Assembly (NCBI RefSeq): GCF_041146395.1
Contig: NC_091009.1
Coordinates: 2,057,001 to 2,121,000 of the forward strand
Direction of reading: 5' to 3'
Length of the DNA stretch: 64,000 bases
DNA from: Eulemur rufifrons
Taxonomy: Eukaryota; Chordata; Mammalia; Primates; Lemuridae
Shown: positions 48,931 to 61,593 of the stretch, piece by piece
Position numbering within the stretch: position 1 is the first letter of the stretch
How the letters are laid out: every line of letters begins with the position of its first letter
The notes under the pieces: generated by a model
What the model was told of the DNA's origin: nothing
Seen by the model: the letters and a program-made list of their open reading frames with translations, nothing else
The model's database searches: none
Program-made: the position numbers and the translations under genes

Positions 48931-51900
48931 AGTTTAGTAGGCATAAAAACATCACTCCATAGTTGCTTTCTCTGCATGAATGTAAGCGTTCCTATATATG
49001 ATTCTCGTACTTCCTCCAAACTAGAGTTTAGTATGCCTACAAAACACAAGCCCATCCTTGATTTCTCTGAGTCAATGTACGTGGTCCCCAATATGACTCT
49101 CTCACTTCTTCCAAAGTAGAGTTTTGCAGGCCTACCGTCCATCCCCCGAAAGTTGGTTTCTATAAATGACTGTACGCTTTCCTATATAACTTCTTCCAAA
49201 CTAGAGATTAGCATGGGTACAAAAACCCACCCCATAATTGCTTTCTCTGCATGAATGTAAGCATTCCCAAATATCATTTTCCTACTTCTTCCAAACTAGA
49301 GTTTAGTATGCCTACAAACCACCACATCATCGTTGCTTTCTCTGAGTGAATGTAACCCTTTCCATATATGACTCTCAATCTTAAACCAAAATAGAATTTA
49401 GCACGCCTACATTCCACAACCAGAAATTTGCTTTCCCTAAGAGACTCTAAGCTTTCTTATATGTGATTCTCAAACTTCGTCCAAACTAGAGTTTAGCACG
49501 CCTAGAAAACACCACCCCACAGTTGCTTTCTCTGCATGAATGTAAGCGTTTGTATATATGACACTGGTACTTCTTTCAAAATACAATTTAGCAGACCTAA
49601 AAATCTACCGCCAAGAGTTGCTTTCTCTGACTGTCTGCTTTCGAACTTCTTCCAAACTATATTTTAGCATGCCAACAAAACACCACCCCATAGTTGCTTT
49701 CTCTGCGTCCATATAAGCGTTCATATATATGTCTCTCGTACTTCTTCCAAACTGGAGTTTAGTATACCTAAAAACCGGCACCACAATTTACCTTTCTCTG
49801 AGTGAATGAAGCGTATCCATGTATGCCTCTTTCACTTCATCCAAATTAGAGTTTAGCGGCCTACAAACCACTTCCTGTGAGTTGCTTTCTCTAGGTGACT
49901 GTAAACTTTCCTATATAAGACTCTCAAACTTCTTCCAAACTACAGTTTGGCATGCCAACAATACAGCGCCCCATCGTTGATTTCTCTGGGTGAACATAAG
50001 CGTTCCCATATATGACTCTCACTCTTTTTCCAAAATAGAATTTAACAGACCTACACACCAGCCCCCGATGGTTCCTTTCTCTAAGTGACTCTAATTTTCC
50101 CCAGATATGACTCTCGAACTTCCTCCAAACTACAGATTATGATGATTACATACACCACCCCACAATTGCTTTCTCTGCGTGAATGTAACCGTTCATATAT
50201 GACTCTCCTACTTCTTCGAACTACAGTTGTTATTCCTACAAACCACCACGACAAAGTTCTTTCTCTGAGTGAATGCAAGCGTTCTCACACTTCATCCAAA
50301 TTACAGTTTAGCAGACCTACCAACAAACTACAGAGAGTTGTTTTCTCTGTGTCAGTGTAATCTTTCCTATATAAGGCTCTCGAACTTCTTCCAAACCACA
50401 GTTTAGCATGCCAACAAAATACGACCCCAGAGTTGCTTTCTCTGCGTGAATGTAAGCATTCGTATATATGACTCTCCTACTTCCTCCAAAATACAGTTTA
50501 GAATGCTTACAAACCACCACCCAAACGTTGCGTTCTCTGAGTGAATGTAAGCGTTCCCATGTTTGACTCTCACAATTGATGCAAATTAGAGTTTAGCATG
50601 CTTAGAAACAATCTGCCGAGAGTTACTTTCTCTAGGTGACTGTAAGCTTTCTTATATAAGACTCGCGAACTTCTTCCAAACTACAGTTTAGCATGCCAAC
50701 GAAACACTGCCCCATCGTTGATTTCTCTGAGTGAACATAAGCGTTCCCACATATGACTTTCTCTCTTCTTCCAAAATAGAATTTAGCAGATCTACAAAAC
50801 GGCCCCCGATGGTTGCTTTCTCTAAGTGACTGCAATTTTCCCCAGATAAGACTCCCGAACTTCCTCCAAAGTATACATTAACATGTGTACATACGCCACC
50901 CATCAGTTGCTTTCTCTGCGTGAATGTAACCGTTCATATATATGACTCTCCTACTTCTTCCAAACTACAGTTATGATGCCTACAAATCACCACCCAAACG
51001 TTGTGTTCTCTGAGTGAATGTAAGCGTTCCCATGTTTGACTCTCACAATTGCTGCTAATTAGTGTTTACAGGCTTGCAAAGCTGTCCCGAGTGTTGCTTT
51101 CTCTAGGTGACTCTAAGTTATCCTATATAACACTCTCGAACTCCTTCCAAACTGCAGTTTAGCATGCCAACAACACATCACCCCATAGTTTCTTTCTCTG
51201 CATGAATGTAAGCGTTTGTCTATATGACTCTGGTATGTCTTTCAAAATACAATTTAGCAGACCTAAAAATCACCCGCCAAGAGTTGCTTTCTCTAAGTGA
51301 CTGTCAGCTTTCTAACTTCTTCCAATCTATAGTTTAGCATGCCTGCACTACAGCACCCGGTATTTGCTTTCTCTGTGTTAATGTAAGCGTTCCTGTATAT
51401 GTCTCTCGTACCTCTTCCAAAGTAGAGTTCAGTATGCTCAAAAACGGCCACCCCAACGTTGCTTTCTCTGAGTGAATGTAAGCGTTCCTGTATATGATTC
51501 TAACACTTCATTGAAAATAGAGTTTAGCAGGCCTACGAACCACCCCCCCAAGAGTTGCTTTCTCTAAATGACTGTAAGCATCCCAGATATGACTCTCGAA
51601 CATCCCCCAAACTATAGTTTAGTAGGCATACAAACATCACTCCATAGTTGCTTTCTCTGCATGAATGTAAGCGTTCCTATATATGATTCTCGTACTTCTT
51701 CCAAACTAGAGTTTAGTATGCCTACAAACCACAACCTGATCGTTGATTTCTCTGAGTGAATGCACGCAGTCCCCAAAATGACTCTCCCCCTTCTTCCAAA
51801 GTAGAGTTTTGCAGGCCTACAAACCATCCCCTGAAAGTTGGTTTCTATAAATGACGGTACGCTTTCCTATATATTACTCTTTAACTTCTTGCAAAATAGA

Positions 51901-53942
51901 GATTAGCATGGCTACAAAAAATCCACCCCATAATTGCTTTCTCTGCATGAATGTAAGTGTTCCCATATATCATTCTCCTACTTCTTCCAAACTAGAGTTT
52001 AGTATGCCTACAAACCACCACATCATCGTAGCTTTCTCTGAGTGAATGTAAGCCTTCCCATATATGACTCTCACTCTGAAACCAAAATAGAGTTTAGCAC
52101 GCCTACATTCCACACCAGAGATTTGCTTTCTCTAAGTGACTCTAAGCTTTCTTATATGTGATTCTCAAACTTCGTCCAAACTAGAGTTTAGCATGCCTAG
52201 AAAACACCACCCCACAGTTGCTTTCTCTGCATGAATGTAAGCGTTTGTATATATGACTCTGGTACGTCTTTCAAAATACAATTTAGCAGACCGAAAATTG
52301 AACCGCCGAGAGTTGCTTTCTCTAAGTGACTGTCTGCTTTCGAACTTCTTCCAAATTATGTTTTAGCATGCCTACAAAACACCACCCCATAGTTACTTTC
52401 TCTGCATCAATATAAGCGTTCATATATATGCCTCTCTCACTTCATCTAAATTAGAGTGTAGCAGGCCTACAAACCACGCCGCGTGAGTTGCTTTCTCTAG
52501 GTGACTGTAAACTTTCCTATATAAGAATCTCCAACTTCTTTCAAACTACAGCATGCCAACAAAACACCACACCGTGGTTGCTTTCTCTGAGTGAACATAA
52601 GCGTTCCCATATATGACTCACACTCTGTTTCCAAAATAGAATTTAGCAGATCTACAAACCAGCCCAAGATGGTTCCTTTCTCTAAGTGACTGTAATTTTC
52701 CCCAGATATGACTCTCGCACTTCCTCCAAACTACAGATTAACATGCATACCTGCGCCACCCCACAGTTGCTTTCTCTGCGTGAATGTAACCGTTCATATA
52801 TATGATTCTCCTACTTCTTCCCAACTACAGTTATTATGCCTTCAAACCATCACGATAATGTTTCTTTCTCTGAGTGAATGAATGCAAGCGTTCTCACATT
52901 TCATCCAAATTAGAGTTTAGCAGGCCTACCAATAAACTTCCGAGAGTTGTTTTCTCTGTGTCACTGTAATCTTTCCTATATAAGACGCTCGAACTTCTTC
53001 CAAACCACAGTTTAGCATGCCAACAAAATACGACCCCAGAGTGGCTTTCTCTGCCTGAATGTAAGCGTTCATATATATAACTCTCGTACTTCCTCCAAAA
53101 TACAGTTTAGAATGCCTACAAACCACCACCCAAACGTTGCGTTCTCTGAATGAATGAAAGCATTCCCATGTTTGACTCTCACAATTGATGCAAAGTAGAG
53201 TTTAGCAGGCCAAGAAAGGATCTCCCGAGAGTTGCTTTCTCTAGGTGACTGTAAGCTTTCCTAAATAAGACTCTCCAACTTCTTCCAAACTACAGGTTAA
53301 CATGCCCACAAAACATCACCCCATAGTTTTTTCTTTGCATGAATGTAAGCATTAGTATATATGACTCTGGTACTTCTTTCAAAATACAATTTAGCAGACC
53401 TAAAAATCACCCACCAAGAGTTGCTTTCTCTAAGTGACTGTTCAGGTTTAGAACTTCTTCCAAACTATAGCATGCTTACAAAACACCACCCCGTAGTTGC
53501 TTTCTCTGGGTGAATGTAAGCGTTCCCAAATATCATTCTCGTACTTCTTCCAAACTATTTAGTATGCCTACAAAAACCAGCCCAATGTTGTTTCTCTGAG
53601 GGAATGTAAGCGGTCCCATGTTTGACTCTCACACTTCATCCAAATTAGAGTTTAGCATGTGTACAAACAATCTCCCGAGAGTTGCTTTCCCTAGGTGATG
53701 GTAATCATTCCTGTATAAGGTTCTCCAACTTCTTCCAAACTGCAGTTTAGCATGCCTACAAAACCTGACGCTAGATGTGCTTTCTCTGCGTGAATGTAAG
53801 TGTTCCTATACAGGACTCTCGTACTTCTTCCAAACTACAGTTTAGTATGCCCTACAAACCACCACCCAAACGTTGTTTTCTCTGAGTGAATGTAAGCGTT
53901 CCCATATATGACTCTCACACTTCAACCAAAATAGAGTTTAGC

Positions 53943-54780
53943 AGGCCTACATTCCACACCCAGAGAGTTGTTTTCTCTACGTGACTGTAAACTTTCCTAT
54001 ATATGACTCTCAAACTTCGTCCAAACTAGAGTTTTGCAAGCCTACAAAACACCACCCCATAGTTGTTTTCGGTGCCGGAATGTAAGCGGCTCTACATGTG
54101 ATTCTCTTGCTTCTTCCAAATTACAGGTTAGTATGCCTAGGAACCACAACCACGACGTTGCTTTCACTGAGTTCCCATATATTATTCTAACACTTCATTG
54201 AAAATAGAGTTTAGCAGGCCTACGAAACACCCCCCGAGAGTTGCTTTCTCTAAGTGACTGTAAGCTTCCCAGATATGACTCTCGAACTTCCTCCAAACTA
54301 TATTTTAGTAGGCATACAAACATCACTCCATAGTTGCTTTCTCTGCGTGAAGGTAAGCGTTCCTATATACGATTCTCGTACTTCTTCCAAACTAGAGTTG
54401 ACTATGCCTACAAATCACAATCCCATCGTTGATTTCTCTGAGTGAATGCACGCGGTCCCCAATATGACTCTCCCCCTTCTTCCAAACTGGAGTTTTGCAG
54501 GTGTACAAAACATCCCCCGAGAGTTGGTTTCTATGACTGTAACCTTTCCTATATATTACTCCTTAACTTCTTCCAAACTAGAGATTAGCATGGCTACAAA
54601 AACGCCACCCCATAATTGCTTTCTCTACGTGAATGTAAGCGTTCCCATATATCATTCTCCCACTTCTTCCAAACTAGAGTTTAGTATGCCTACAAACCAC
54701 CACGTCGTCGTTGCTTTCTCTGAGGGAATGTAAGCCTTCCCATATATGACTCTCACTCTTAAACCAAAATAGAGTTTAGC
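53943..54780 (-). repeat. 838-bp extra block in the right satellite arm
   Basis: AGGCCTAC-TTCCACACCCAGAGA occurs at 53,943 (with CATTCC) and at 54,781 (with CTTTCC), 838 bp apart. The left arm has the corresponding point only once, at about 39,400-39,410. Coordinate sums are 94,191 outside this block and 93,353 inside it. The length equals nine 93-bp monomers or three trimers. Confidence 0.88.
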
Positions 54781-55090
54781 AGGCCTACTTTCCACACCCA
54801 GAGATTTGCTTTCTCTAAGTGACTGTAAGCTTTCTTATATGTGATTCTCAAACTTCGTCCAAACTAGAGTTTAGCATGCCTATAAAACACCACCCCATAG
54901 TTACTTTCAGTGCGTCAAAATGTATGTGTTCCTATATGTGATTCTCGTGCTTCTTCCAAACTGCAGTTTAGTAAGCCTACAAACAACCCCATCGTTGCTT
55001 TCTCTGAGGGAATGTAAGCGTTCTCATATATGACTCTCACACTTCAACCAAAACAGGGTTTTGCAGGCCTACAAACCACCCGCCAAGACT

Positions 55091-56173
55091 TGCTTTTTCA
55101 AAGTGGCTGTTACCTTTCCTATATAGGACTCTGGAACTTCTCCCAAGCTAGACTTTAACATGTCTACCTGACACTACTCCGTAGTTGCTCTCGCTGTGTG
55201 AATGTAAGCGTTCCTATATATGAGTCTTGTACTTCTTCCTAACTAGCATCTGGCATGCCAAAATAACACTCCCCCATAGTTGCTTTCTTTGAGTCAATGT
55301 AAACATTCCTATATATGTCTCTCGCACTTCTTCCAAACTTGAGTTATGTCTACAAACCAATCCCCGACAGCTGTTTTCTCTGAACGAATTTAAGCGTTCC
55401 TATATAGGACTATGGCACTTCCTCCAAACTAGAGTTTAGCAAGCCTACACTCCACCCCCGTTCGTTGCTTTCTCTAAGTTACTGTAAGCTTTCCTATACA
55501 TGGCTCTCGAAATTTTCCAAACTAGAGTTAGCATGCCTACTATACACCTACACATAATTGCTTTGTCTGAGTGAATATAAGCCTTCCTATATATGACTGT
55601 CGCACTTTTTCCAAATTAGAGTGTAGCCAGCCTGGAAAGCACCCCTTATAGTTGCTTTCATTGAGTGAATGTTAACATTCCTATGTATGACTCTCGCAAC
55701 TTTTCCAATCTAAGATTTTAGCAATGCTACAAATCCCCCGCCGAGAGTTCCTATACATAACTGTCCTCTTTTTCCAAGCTAGAGTTTAGGAAGCCTAGAA
55801 ACCGTCCCCCCGTAGACGCTTTATGTGAATGTAAGCGTTCCTATATATGACTCTCGCCTTCCTCCAAACTAGAGCTTAGCAAGCCTACAAACCAACTCCC
55901 TATAATTGCTTTCTCTGAATGAATGATATCGTTCCTATATAAGACTCTCGAACTTCTTCCAAACCAGAGTTTAACAAGCCAAAAAAGCACCCCCCATAGA
56001 TGCTTCCTCTAACTCAAAGCTAATATTCCTATATATGATTCAGCTTCTTCATCCAAACTAGAGTAAGGCAAGCCTACAAATCACACACCAATAGTTGCTT
56101 TCTATCAGTAAATGTAAGCATCCCTATATATGACTATAGCAATTCTTCCAAACTGGAGTTTAGCAAGCCTCCA
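55091..56173 (-). repeat. Monomeric, divergent edge of the 93-bp satellite (right)
   Basis: Reverse-complement partner of 38,018-39,100 (sum 94,191). By-eye reading of several hundred bases next to 56,170 found no difference from the left edge, including the run of six C at about 55,990 matching six G on the left. Confidence 0.8.
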
Positions 56174-56313
56174 GACCCCCGGACCCCACTCCATAGTACC
56201 CTGGGCATTGGCGCCTGCCTGTCATGCAGGACATAGGGGCGGACCCTCATCTCAGACACGGCATTGGTGGATTGTAGGCTTTTTTAAGTTTTTGAATTGC
56301 AAAAGTCTGAGAA
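56171..56313 (+). repeat. Island class E and satellite boundary (right)
   Basis: Reverse complement of 37,878-38,020 (sum 94,191), apparently without differences. TAGCAAGCCTCCAGACCCCC marks the satellite-to-island transition. Confidence 0.83.
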
Positions 56314-56568
56314 TTGGAATTGGGTTTAGGGTAAGGTTAGGTGTTAGGGACTAGGATTAGGTTTAGGGGTTAGGGTTTTAGGTTAGAATTAGGGTTAGGA
56401 TTACTGTTAGGGTTAGAGATTAGGATTATGTTTAGTGGTTGGGTTTAGGTTTAGGGTGAGAGGCAAGAGTAAGGGTCAGGGATTAGGGTTACTGTTAGGA
56501 GTTAGATTCAGGGCTTACTAAGGGTTTGGTTTAGAGATAAGGTTAGGGCTTACGTTTAACGGTGTGTG

Positions 56569-56702
56569 TTAGGGCACGGGCCCTGTCTAATGTACGGGGC
56601 ACTGTGGGTGTGGAGCAAGGCTGGGTCCCCACTTCATCGTACCCTGGGTGTTGGGCTTCAACTGTCACGCAGGACAAAGGCAGAGGCTCATCTCACGCAT
56701 GG
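56569..56702 (+). repeat. Island class D (right)
   Basis: Mirror partner of 37,489-37,622, with several base changes (for example CTGTCACGCAGGACAAAG against a left-arm CTGTCATGCAGGACAAAG form). Confidence 0.82.
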
Positions 56703-57295
56703 TTAGGATTAAGGTTTAAGTTTAGGGTCAGGGTTGAGGGTTAGGGTGAGGGTTAACAGTTAGAGTTAGGGTAAGGGGGTTAGGGATAGGGTTAGGGTTA
56801 AGGGTTCGGAGCTTGGTTCAGGTTTAAGGTTAGCATTAGAGGGTAGGGTTTGTGTAACTGTAGATCAGTGTTGGGTTTAGATCTCTAGGCATTAGGGTAA
56901 AGGTTAGGGTTAGGGTTAAGAGTTAGGGTTATGTTTAAAGGTTAGGATTGGGATTAGGCTTAAGGGTTAAGGTTAAGGTTATGGGTTATGACTAAGGATC
57001 AACGGTTAGGGTTATTTTTAGGCGTAGGGTTAGGGTAAGGGGTTAGAGTTAGTGTTAGTGTTGTTGGTCGGGTTAAGGTTAGGGTTGGCGTTTCAGAATT
57101 AGGGATTAGGTGTTATGTTTATAGCTAGGAGTTAGGGTTAGAATTGCGGTATAGGGCTTGTTCTCAGGGTGTCATGCATTAACGTTAAGATAAGGGGTTA
57201 AAGTTAGGGTTACGGTGAGCTTTACCTGTTAAGGTGAGCAGTAGGATCAGGGTTAGGTGTTATGTTCAGGGTGAGGGTTATTTGTTAGGGGTAGT

Positions 57296-57502
57296 GTTTA
57301 TACTTAGCATACGGGCCCTGTCTGCACTGGGAGGTGGGCGGGGTTTAGGGGGATGGAATTGTCCCCGGGAACCCACTCTATCGTACGCTGGGTATGGGCT
57401 CCTGGGTTTCATGCAGGACACAGTGGCAGAGCCCCCTTTTACTCATGGCATGGGAGGATTGTAGGCTTTCTAAACTCTGAGAAAGCAAGAAGTCTGAGAA
57501 TT
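57296..57502 (+). repeat. Island class A-prime, right copy 1
   Basis: Mirror partner of 36,290-36,498. It carries CCCACTCTATCGTACGCTGG, GGGTTTCATGCAGGACACAG and CTAAACTCTGAGAAAGC. It directly follows sequence that on the left precedes island B, so a B island is missing here. Confidence 0.82.
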
Positions 57503-59112
57503 AGATTTAGGGGTAGGATTATGGTAATGTTATGGATGAAGATTAGTGTCAGGGTGGTGTCTTGGGATAGGGGTTGGGGTTAAAAGTTAGTGTTAGGTTT
57601 AACAGTTACAGTTAGGTTTATGGTTAAGTTTCAGGGTTAGGGTTAAGGTTTGGGTTTAGCGTTTGGCACAGTGGAAGACTTCAATGTTAGCTTTATGGTT
57701 AAAGATTAGGATTAGTGTTAGTGTGAGGGTTAATGGTAAGGGTCAAGATTAATGGTTCAGGTTGGGGTTAGGCTTCGGTTTAGGGTTAGGGGTTAGGGTT
57801 AGGCTTAGGGTTAAGGGATAGGATTAGGGTTAAGTGTTGGGCTTAGGGTTAGGGTTTAGTGTTAGGGTTATCGTTAAGGATTAGGGTTAGGGTCAGGGTT
57901 AAATGTTTGGGTGCGGGTAATGGTTAGGGTCAGGGTTAAGGTTTACGGATAGGGTTAGTGTTAAGGGTTACGGGTAGGTTTAGGGTTCAGGGTTAGAGTT
58001 AGCATTAGGGCTTAAGGTTAGGATTAGGTGGTAGGTTACATTTAGGTTTAGATCTAGGCGTTAGAGTAAGGGTTAAGAGATAGGGTTAGGTTTAATGCTT
58101 AGGATTAGGGTTAGGGTTTTGGGTTAAAGTAAGTGTTAGGGGTTAGGTTTAAGGATCAAAGGTTAGGGTTATGTTTAGTTGTAGGGTTAGGGATAAGGGA
58201 TAAGGTTGGCGTAAGTGTTTTCCTTACTTTTATGGTTAAGGGTCACGCTTAGATTAAAGGTTAAGTTTAGTGTTAAGGGTTATGGTGAGGGTTAACGGTT
58301 ACGGTAAAGGTTAAGCGTTAGTGTTAGGGATTAGCGATTAGGGTTTTTGGTAAGTGTTAGGGTTAGGAGTTAGTGTTTTATGAAGGGGTATGGTTAGAAT
58401 TAGGATTGGGGTTAGTGTTAGGGTTAGGTTTAGGGGTTAGGTTTAGGGTAAAAGGATAGGATTAGGGTTAAGGGTTGGGCTCAGATTTAGGGTTAAAGTT
58501 TAGTGTTCGGGTTAATGTTTAGTGTTATGGTCCAGTTTAAGTGTTAGGGTGAGGGTTAACGGTTAGGATTAGGCTTAGAGGTTGGGGATATAGTGAGGGT
58601 TCAGTGTTAAGGTTAGGTTTAGGGTTCAGGGTTAGGGTTAGCTTTAGGGGTTATGGTTAGGGTTAGGTGTTAGGTTAGTGTCAGGGTTAGGTCTAGTCGT
58701 GAGGGTAAGGTTTAGGGTTAGCTTTAAGAGCTAGTGTTAGGTTTAATGGTTAGGATTAGGATTAAGGTTAAAGGTTAGGGTAAGGCTTAGGGGTTAGGGT
58801 GAAGGGTTAAGGGTTTTTGTTAGGCATAGCGTTGGGGTTAGAAGTAAGGGTTACTGTCAGTGTTAGGGTTGTAGGCAGGGTTACGGTTAGGGTTAGCGGT
58901 TTAGAATTAGGGTTAGGGATTAGGTGTTCCAGTGATGAATAGGAGATAGGGTGAGAATTAGTGGATTGGGGTTGTTCTCAGGGAATGGGTTATGCACTAA
59001 CGTTAGGATAAGAGGTTAAAGTTAGGCTCATGGTAGTTTTTACGTGTTAAGGGGAGAAATAGGAACAGGGTTGGGTGTTATGTTCAGGGTGAGGGATATC
59101 TGTTACAGGTAT

Positions 59113-59319
59113 TGTTTATGCTTAGCGCACGGGCCCTGTCTGCATTAGGCGGGGGAGGAGGTTCGGGGGCTGGGATTGTAACCAGGATCCCACTGTATCA
59201 TCCTCTGGGTATGGGCCCGTGGGTTTCATGCAGGACACCGTGGTAGAGCCTCCTTTCACGCATGGCATGGGAGGATTGCAGGCTTTCTAAACTCTAAGAA
59301 AGCAAGAAGTCTGAGAATT
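59113..59319 (+). repeat. Island class A, right copy 1
   Basis: Mirror partner of 34,519-34,726 (GGGTTTCATGCAGGACACCG, GAGGATTGCAGGCTTTC). It shares with 63,195 the right-arm-specific ACCAGGATCCCACTGTATC, where left copies have the complement of GAGTGGGTTCCCGGGTAC. Confidence 0.83.
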
Positions 59320-59860
59320 AGATTTAGGGTTAGGATTATGGTTAGGGTTAAGGATGAAGTTTAGTGTTAGGGTGAGGGCTTAGGGTTAGTGATTAGGGTT
59401 AGGGTTAAAGGTTACTCTTAGGTTTAACAGTTACAGTTCGGTTTAGGGTTGAGGTTTACGGTTAGGGTTAAGATGAGGGGTTAGGGTTTGGTATAGGGTT
59501 AGGGTTAGGTACAGGGTTAGGGTTAAGTGTTAGAATTAGGGTTGAAGATTAGGATTAGGGTTAGGATTAAAGGTTAGCGTGAGAGTTAATGGTTAGGGTT
59601 AAGGTTAAGACTTAGTGTTAGGGTTTAGGTTTAGGGTTAAGGGTTAGGGTTAGTTTTAGGGTTCGAGTTATGTGTTAGGGTTTGTGTTAGAGGTTAGGGT
59701 TTGGTTTACTGTTCAGGGTTAGGGTTACGTTTAGGGGTTAGTATTAGGGTTAAGGATTAGGTTTAGGGTAAGGGTTTAGAGTTAGTGTTCGTATTTAGGC
59801 TCGGGGCTTAGGTTCAGGGTCAGGGGTTAGAGTTGGTGGTAGGGCTTAGATTTAGCGGTC

Positions 59861-60051
59861 AGTTTACGGGCACAGGAGCTGTTTAATCTATGGTGAGAGG
59901 GGTCTGTTCGGAGTCACCACAAAGCACAACATCATTCCCTGGGCCCTGGGACAAGACCTACATGCATGACTCAGGCGGAGCCTCATCTCACACATGGCAT
60001 GGCTGTATTTTAGGCTTGCTTCACTCTGGGAATGGAAGTAGTGTGAGAATT
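59861..60051 (+). repeat. Island class C, right copy 1
   Basis: Mirror partner of 33,817-34,011 (CATGCATGACTCAGGCGGAG, CTCACACATGGCATGGC). Confidence 0.82.
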
Positions 60052-60860
60052 AGGGTTAGGGTTGGGGTTAGGGGTTGCAAGTTAGGGGTTAGGTTTTGAC
60101 TCAGGGTTAGGTGGTAGGGATTAGTGGTTAGGGTTAGAGTTAGTGTTACGGGTTAAGTGTTAAGTCTGCTTTAGGGGGCCATGGTAAGTTTTAGGTTTGG
60201 AGTTAGCGTTAGGGTTAGGGTTTAGGGTTAAGGGATAGGGTTAGGGTTAAGGGTTAGGCTTAGGTTTCGGGTTCAGGTTTAGGGTTAGGGTCAGGGTTAA
60301 GGGTTAGGGTGAGGGTGAAGAGTTAGGGTTAGGGTTACGGGATTAGGGATAGGTTTAGGGTTAAGGGTCAGGTGTATGGTTCAGGTTTAAGGTTAGCATT
60401 AGGGGGTTAGCGTTAGTGTTACCTGTAGGTCAGTGTTGGGGTTAGATCTCTAGGCATTAGGGTAAAGGTTAGGGTTAGGGTTAATTGTTAGGGTTATGTT
60501 TAATGGTTAGGATTGGGATTAGGGTTAAGGGTTAGGGTTAAGGTTAGGGGTTATGACTAAGGATCAACGGTTAGTGTTATTTTTGGGCATAGGTTTAGCA
60601 TAAGCGGTTAGGGTTAGCGTTAGTGTTGTTCGTAGCGTTAAGGTTAGGGTTGGCGTTTCACAATTAGGGATTAGGTGTTATGGTTATGGCTAGGAGTTAG
60701 GGTTAGAATTACGGTATAGGGCTTGTTCTAGGGTGTCATGCATTTACCTTAAGATAAGGGGTTAAAGTTAGGGTTACGGTGAGCTTTACCTGTTAAGGTG
60801 AGCAGTAGGATCAGGGTTAGGTGTTATGTTCTGGGTTAGGGTTATGGGTGAGGGGTAGGG

Positions 60861-61061
60861 TTTATCCTTAGGGCACGGGCCCTGTATGCACTAGGAGGCG
60901 AAGTTAGGGATCTGTGATGGTCGCTGGGAACCCACTCTATCGTACGCAGTGTATGGGCCTCTGGGTTTCATGCAGGACACTGTGGCAGAGCCGGCTTTCA
61001 TGCATGGCTTAGTAGGATTGTAGGCTTTCAAAACTCTGAGAAAGCAAGGAGTCTGAGAATT
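60861..61061 (+). repeat. Island class B, right copy
   Basis: Intact class B (CACTAGGAGGCGAAGTTAG, TGTGATGGTCGCTGGGAAC, CGTACGCAGTGTATGGGCC, CACTGTGGCAGAGCCGGC), separated from A-prime by about 330 bp. In the left HOR the two are fused into one hybrid. Confidence 0.82.
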
Positions 61062-61387
61062 AGATTTTGGGTTAGGATTACGGCACGGTTTAGGGATGAA
61101 GATTAGTGTTAGGGAGAGGGCTTAGGGTTAGGGGTTAGGGTTAGGTTTAGGGTTGTTGGTAGGGTGAAGGTTAGGGTTGACGTTTTAGAATTAGGGATGA
61201 GGTATTACGGTTATGACTATGGTTTAGGATTAGAATTATAGGATAGGGCTTCTTCTCAAGGTGTTATGCATTCACGTTAAGTTAAGGGGCTAAGTTAGGG
61301 TTACGGAGAGGTTTATGTTTTAAGCTGAGCAATAGGATCAGGGCTAGGTATTATGTTCAGGGTGAGGGTTATCTGTTAGGGGTAGTG

Positions 61388-61593
61388 TTTATACTTAGCG
61401 TACGGGCTCTGTCTGCACTGGGCGGGGGGCGGGGGTTAGGGGGATGGGATTGTCGCCGAGAACCCACTCTATCGTACGCTGGTTATGGGCTCCTGGGTTT
61501 CATGCAGGACACAGTGGCAGAGCCCCCTTTTACTCATGGCATGGGAGGATTGTAGGCTTTCTAAACTCTGAGAAAGCAAGAAGTCTGAGAATT
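61388..61593 (+). repeat. Island class A-prime, right copy 2
   Basis: Near-copy of the island at 57,296, 4,091 bp downstream. Confidence 0.83.

Larger units (their letters stand above)
45481..56173 (-). repeat. 93-bp satellite, right (reverse) half
   Basis: Same satellite as the left half but on the opposite strand from about 45,481 (CCAAACTACAGTTTAGCATG, TATATGACTCTCGAACTTC, TTTCTCTGAGTGAATGTAAG). It is ~3.2 kb longer than the left half. Super-repeat anchors of the form TAGTAGGCATACAAACATCA lie at about 48,935, 51,620 and 54,306, giving periods of 2,685 and 2,686 bp. An earlier copy of the same super-repeat fills 45.5-47.9 kb: CTGCGTCCATATAAGCG at 46,981 and 49,702. Confidence 0.95.

Noticed and set aside
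41308..54733. Short frames of 60-95 codons throughout the 93-bp satellite
   Set aside because: A period of ~93 bp is close to a multiple of three, so stop-free stretches arise by repetition. They occur on both strands and end at indels.
38018..56173. CRISPR-like regular repeats
   Set aside because: Whole ~93-bp monomers are similar end to end. There are no unique spacers between short identical repeats, and the context is eukaryotic.
38018..56173. CENP-B box (TTCG....A..CGGG pattern) in the 93-bp satellite
   Set aside because: TTCG occurs in GAAGTTCGAGAGTC, but the A and CGGG positions do not follow at the right spacing in any monomer I read.
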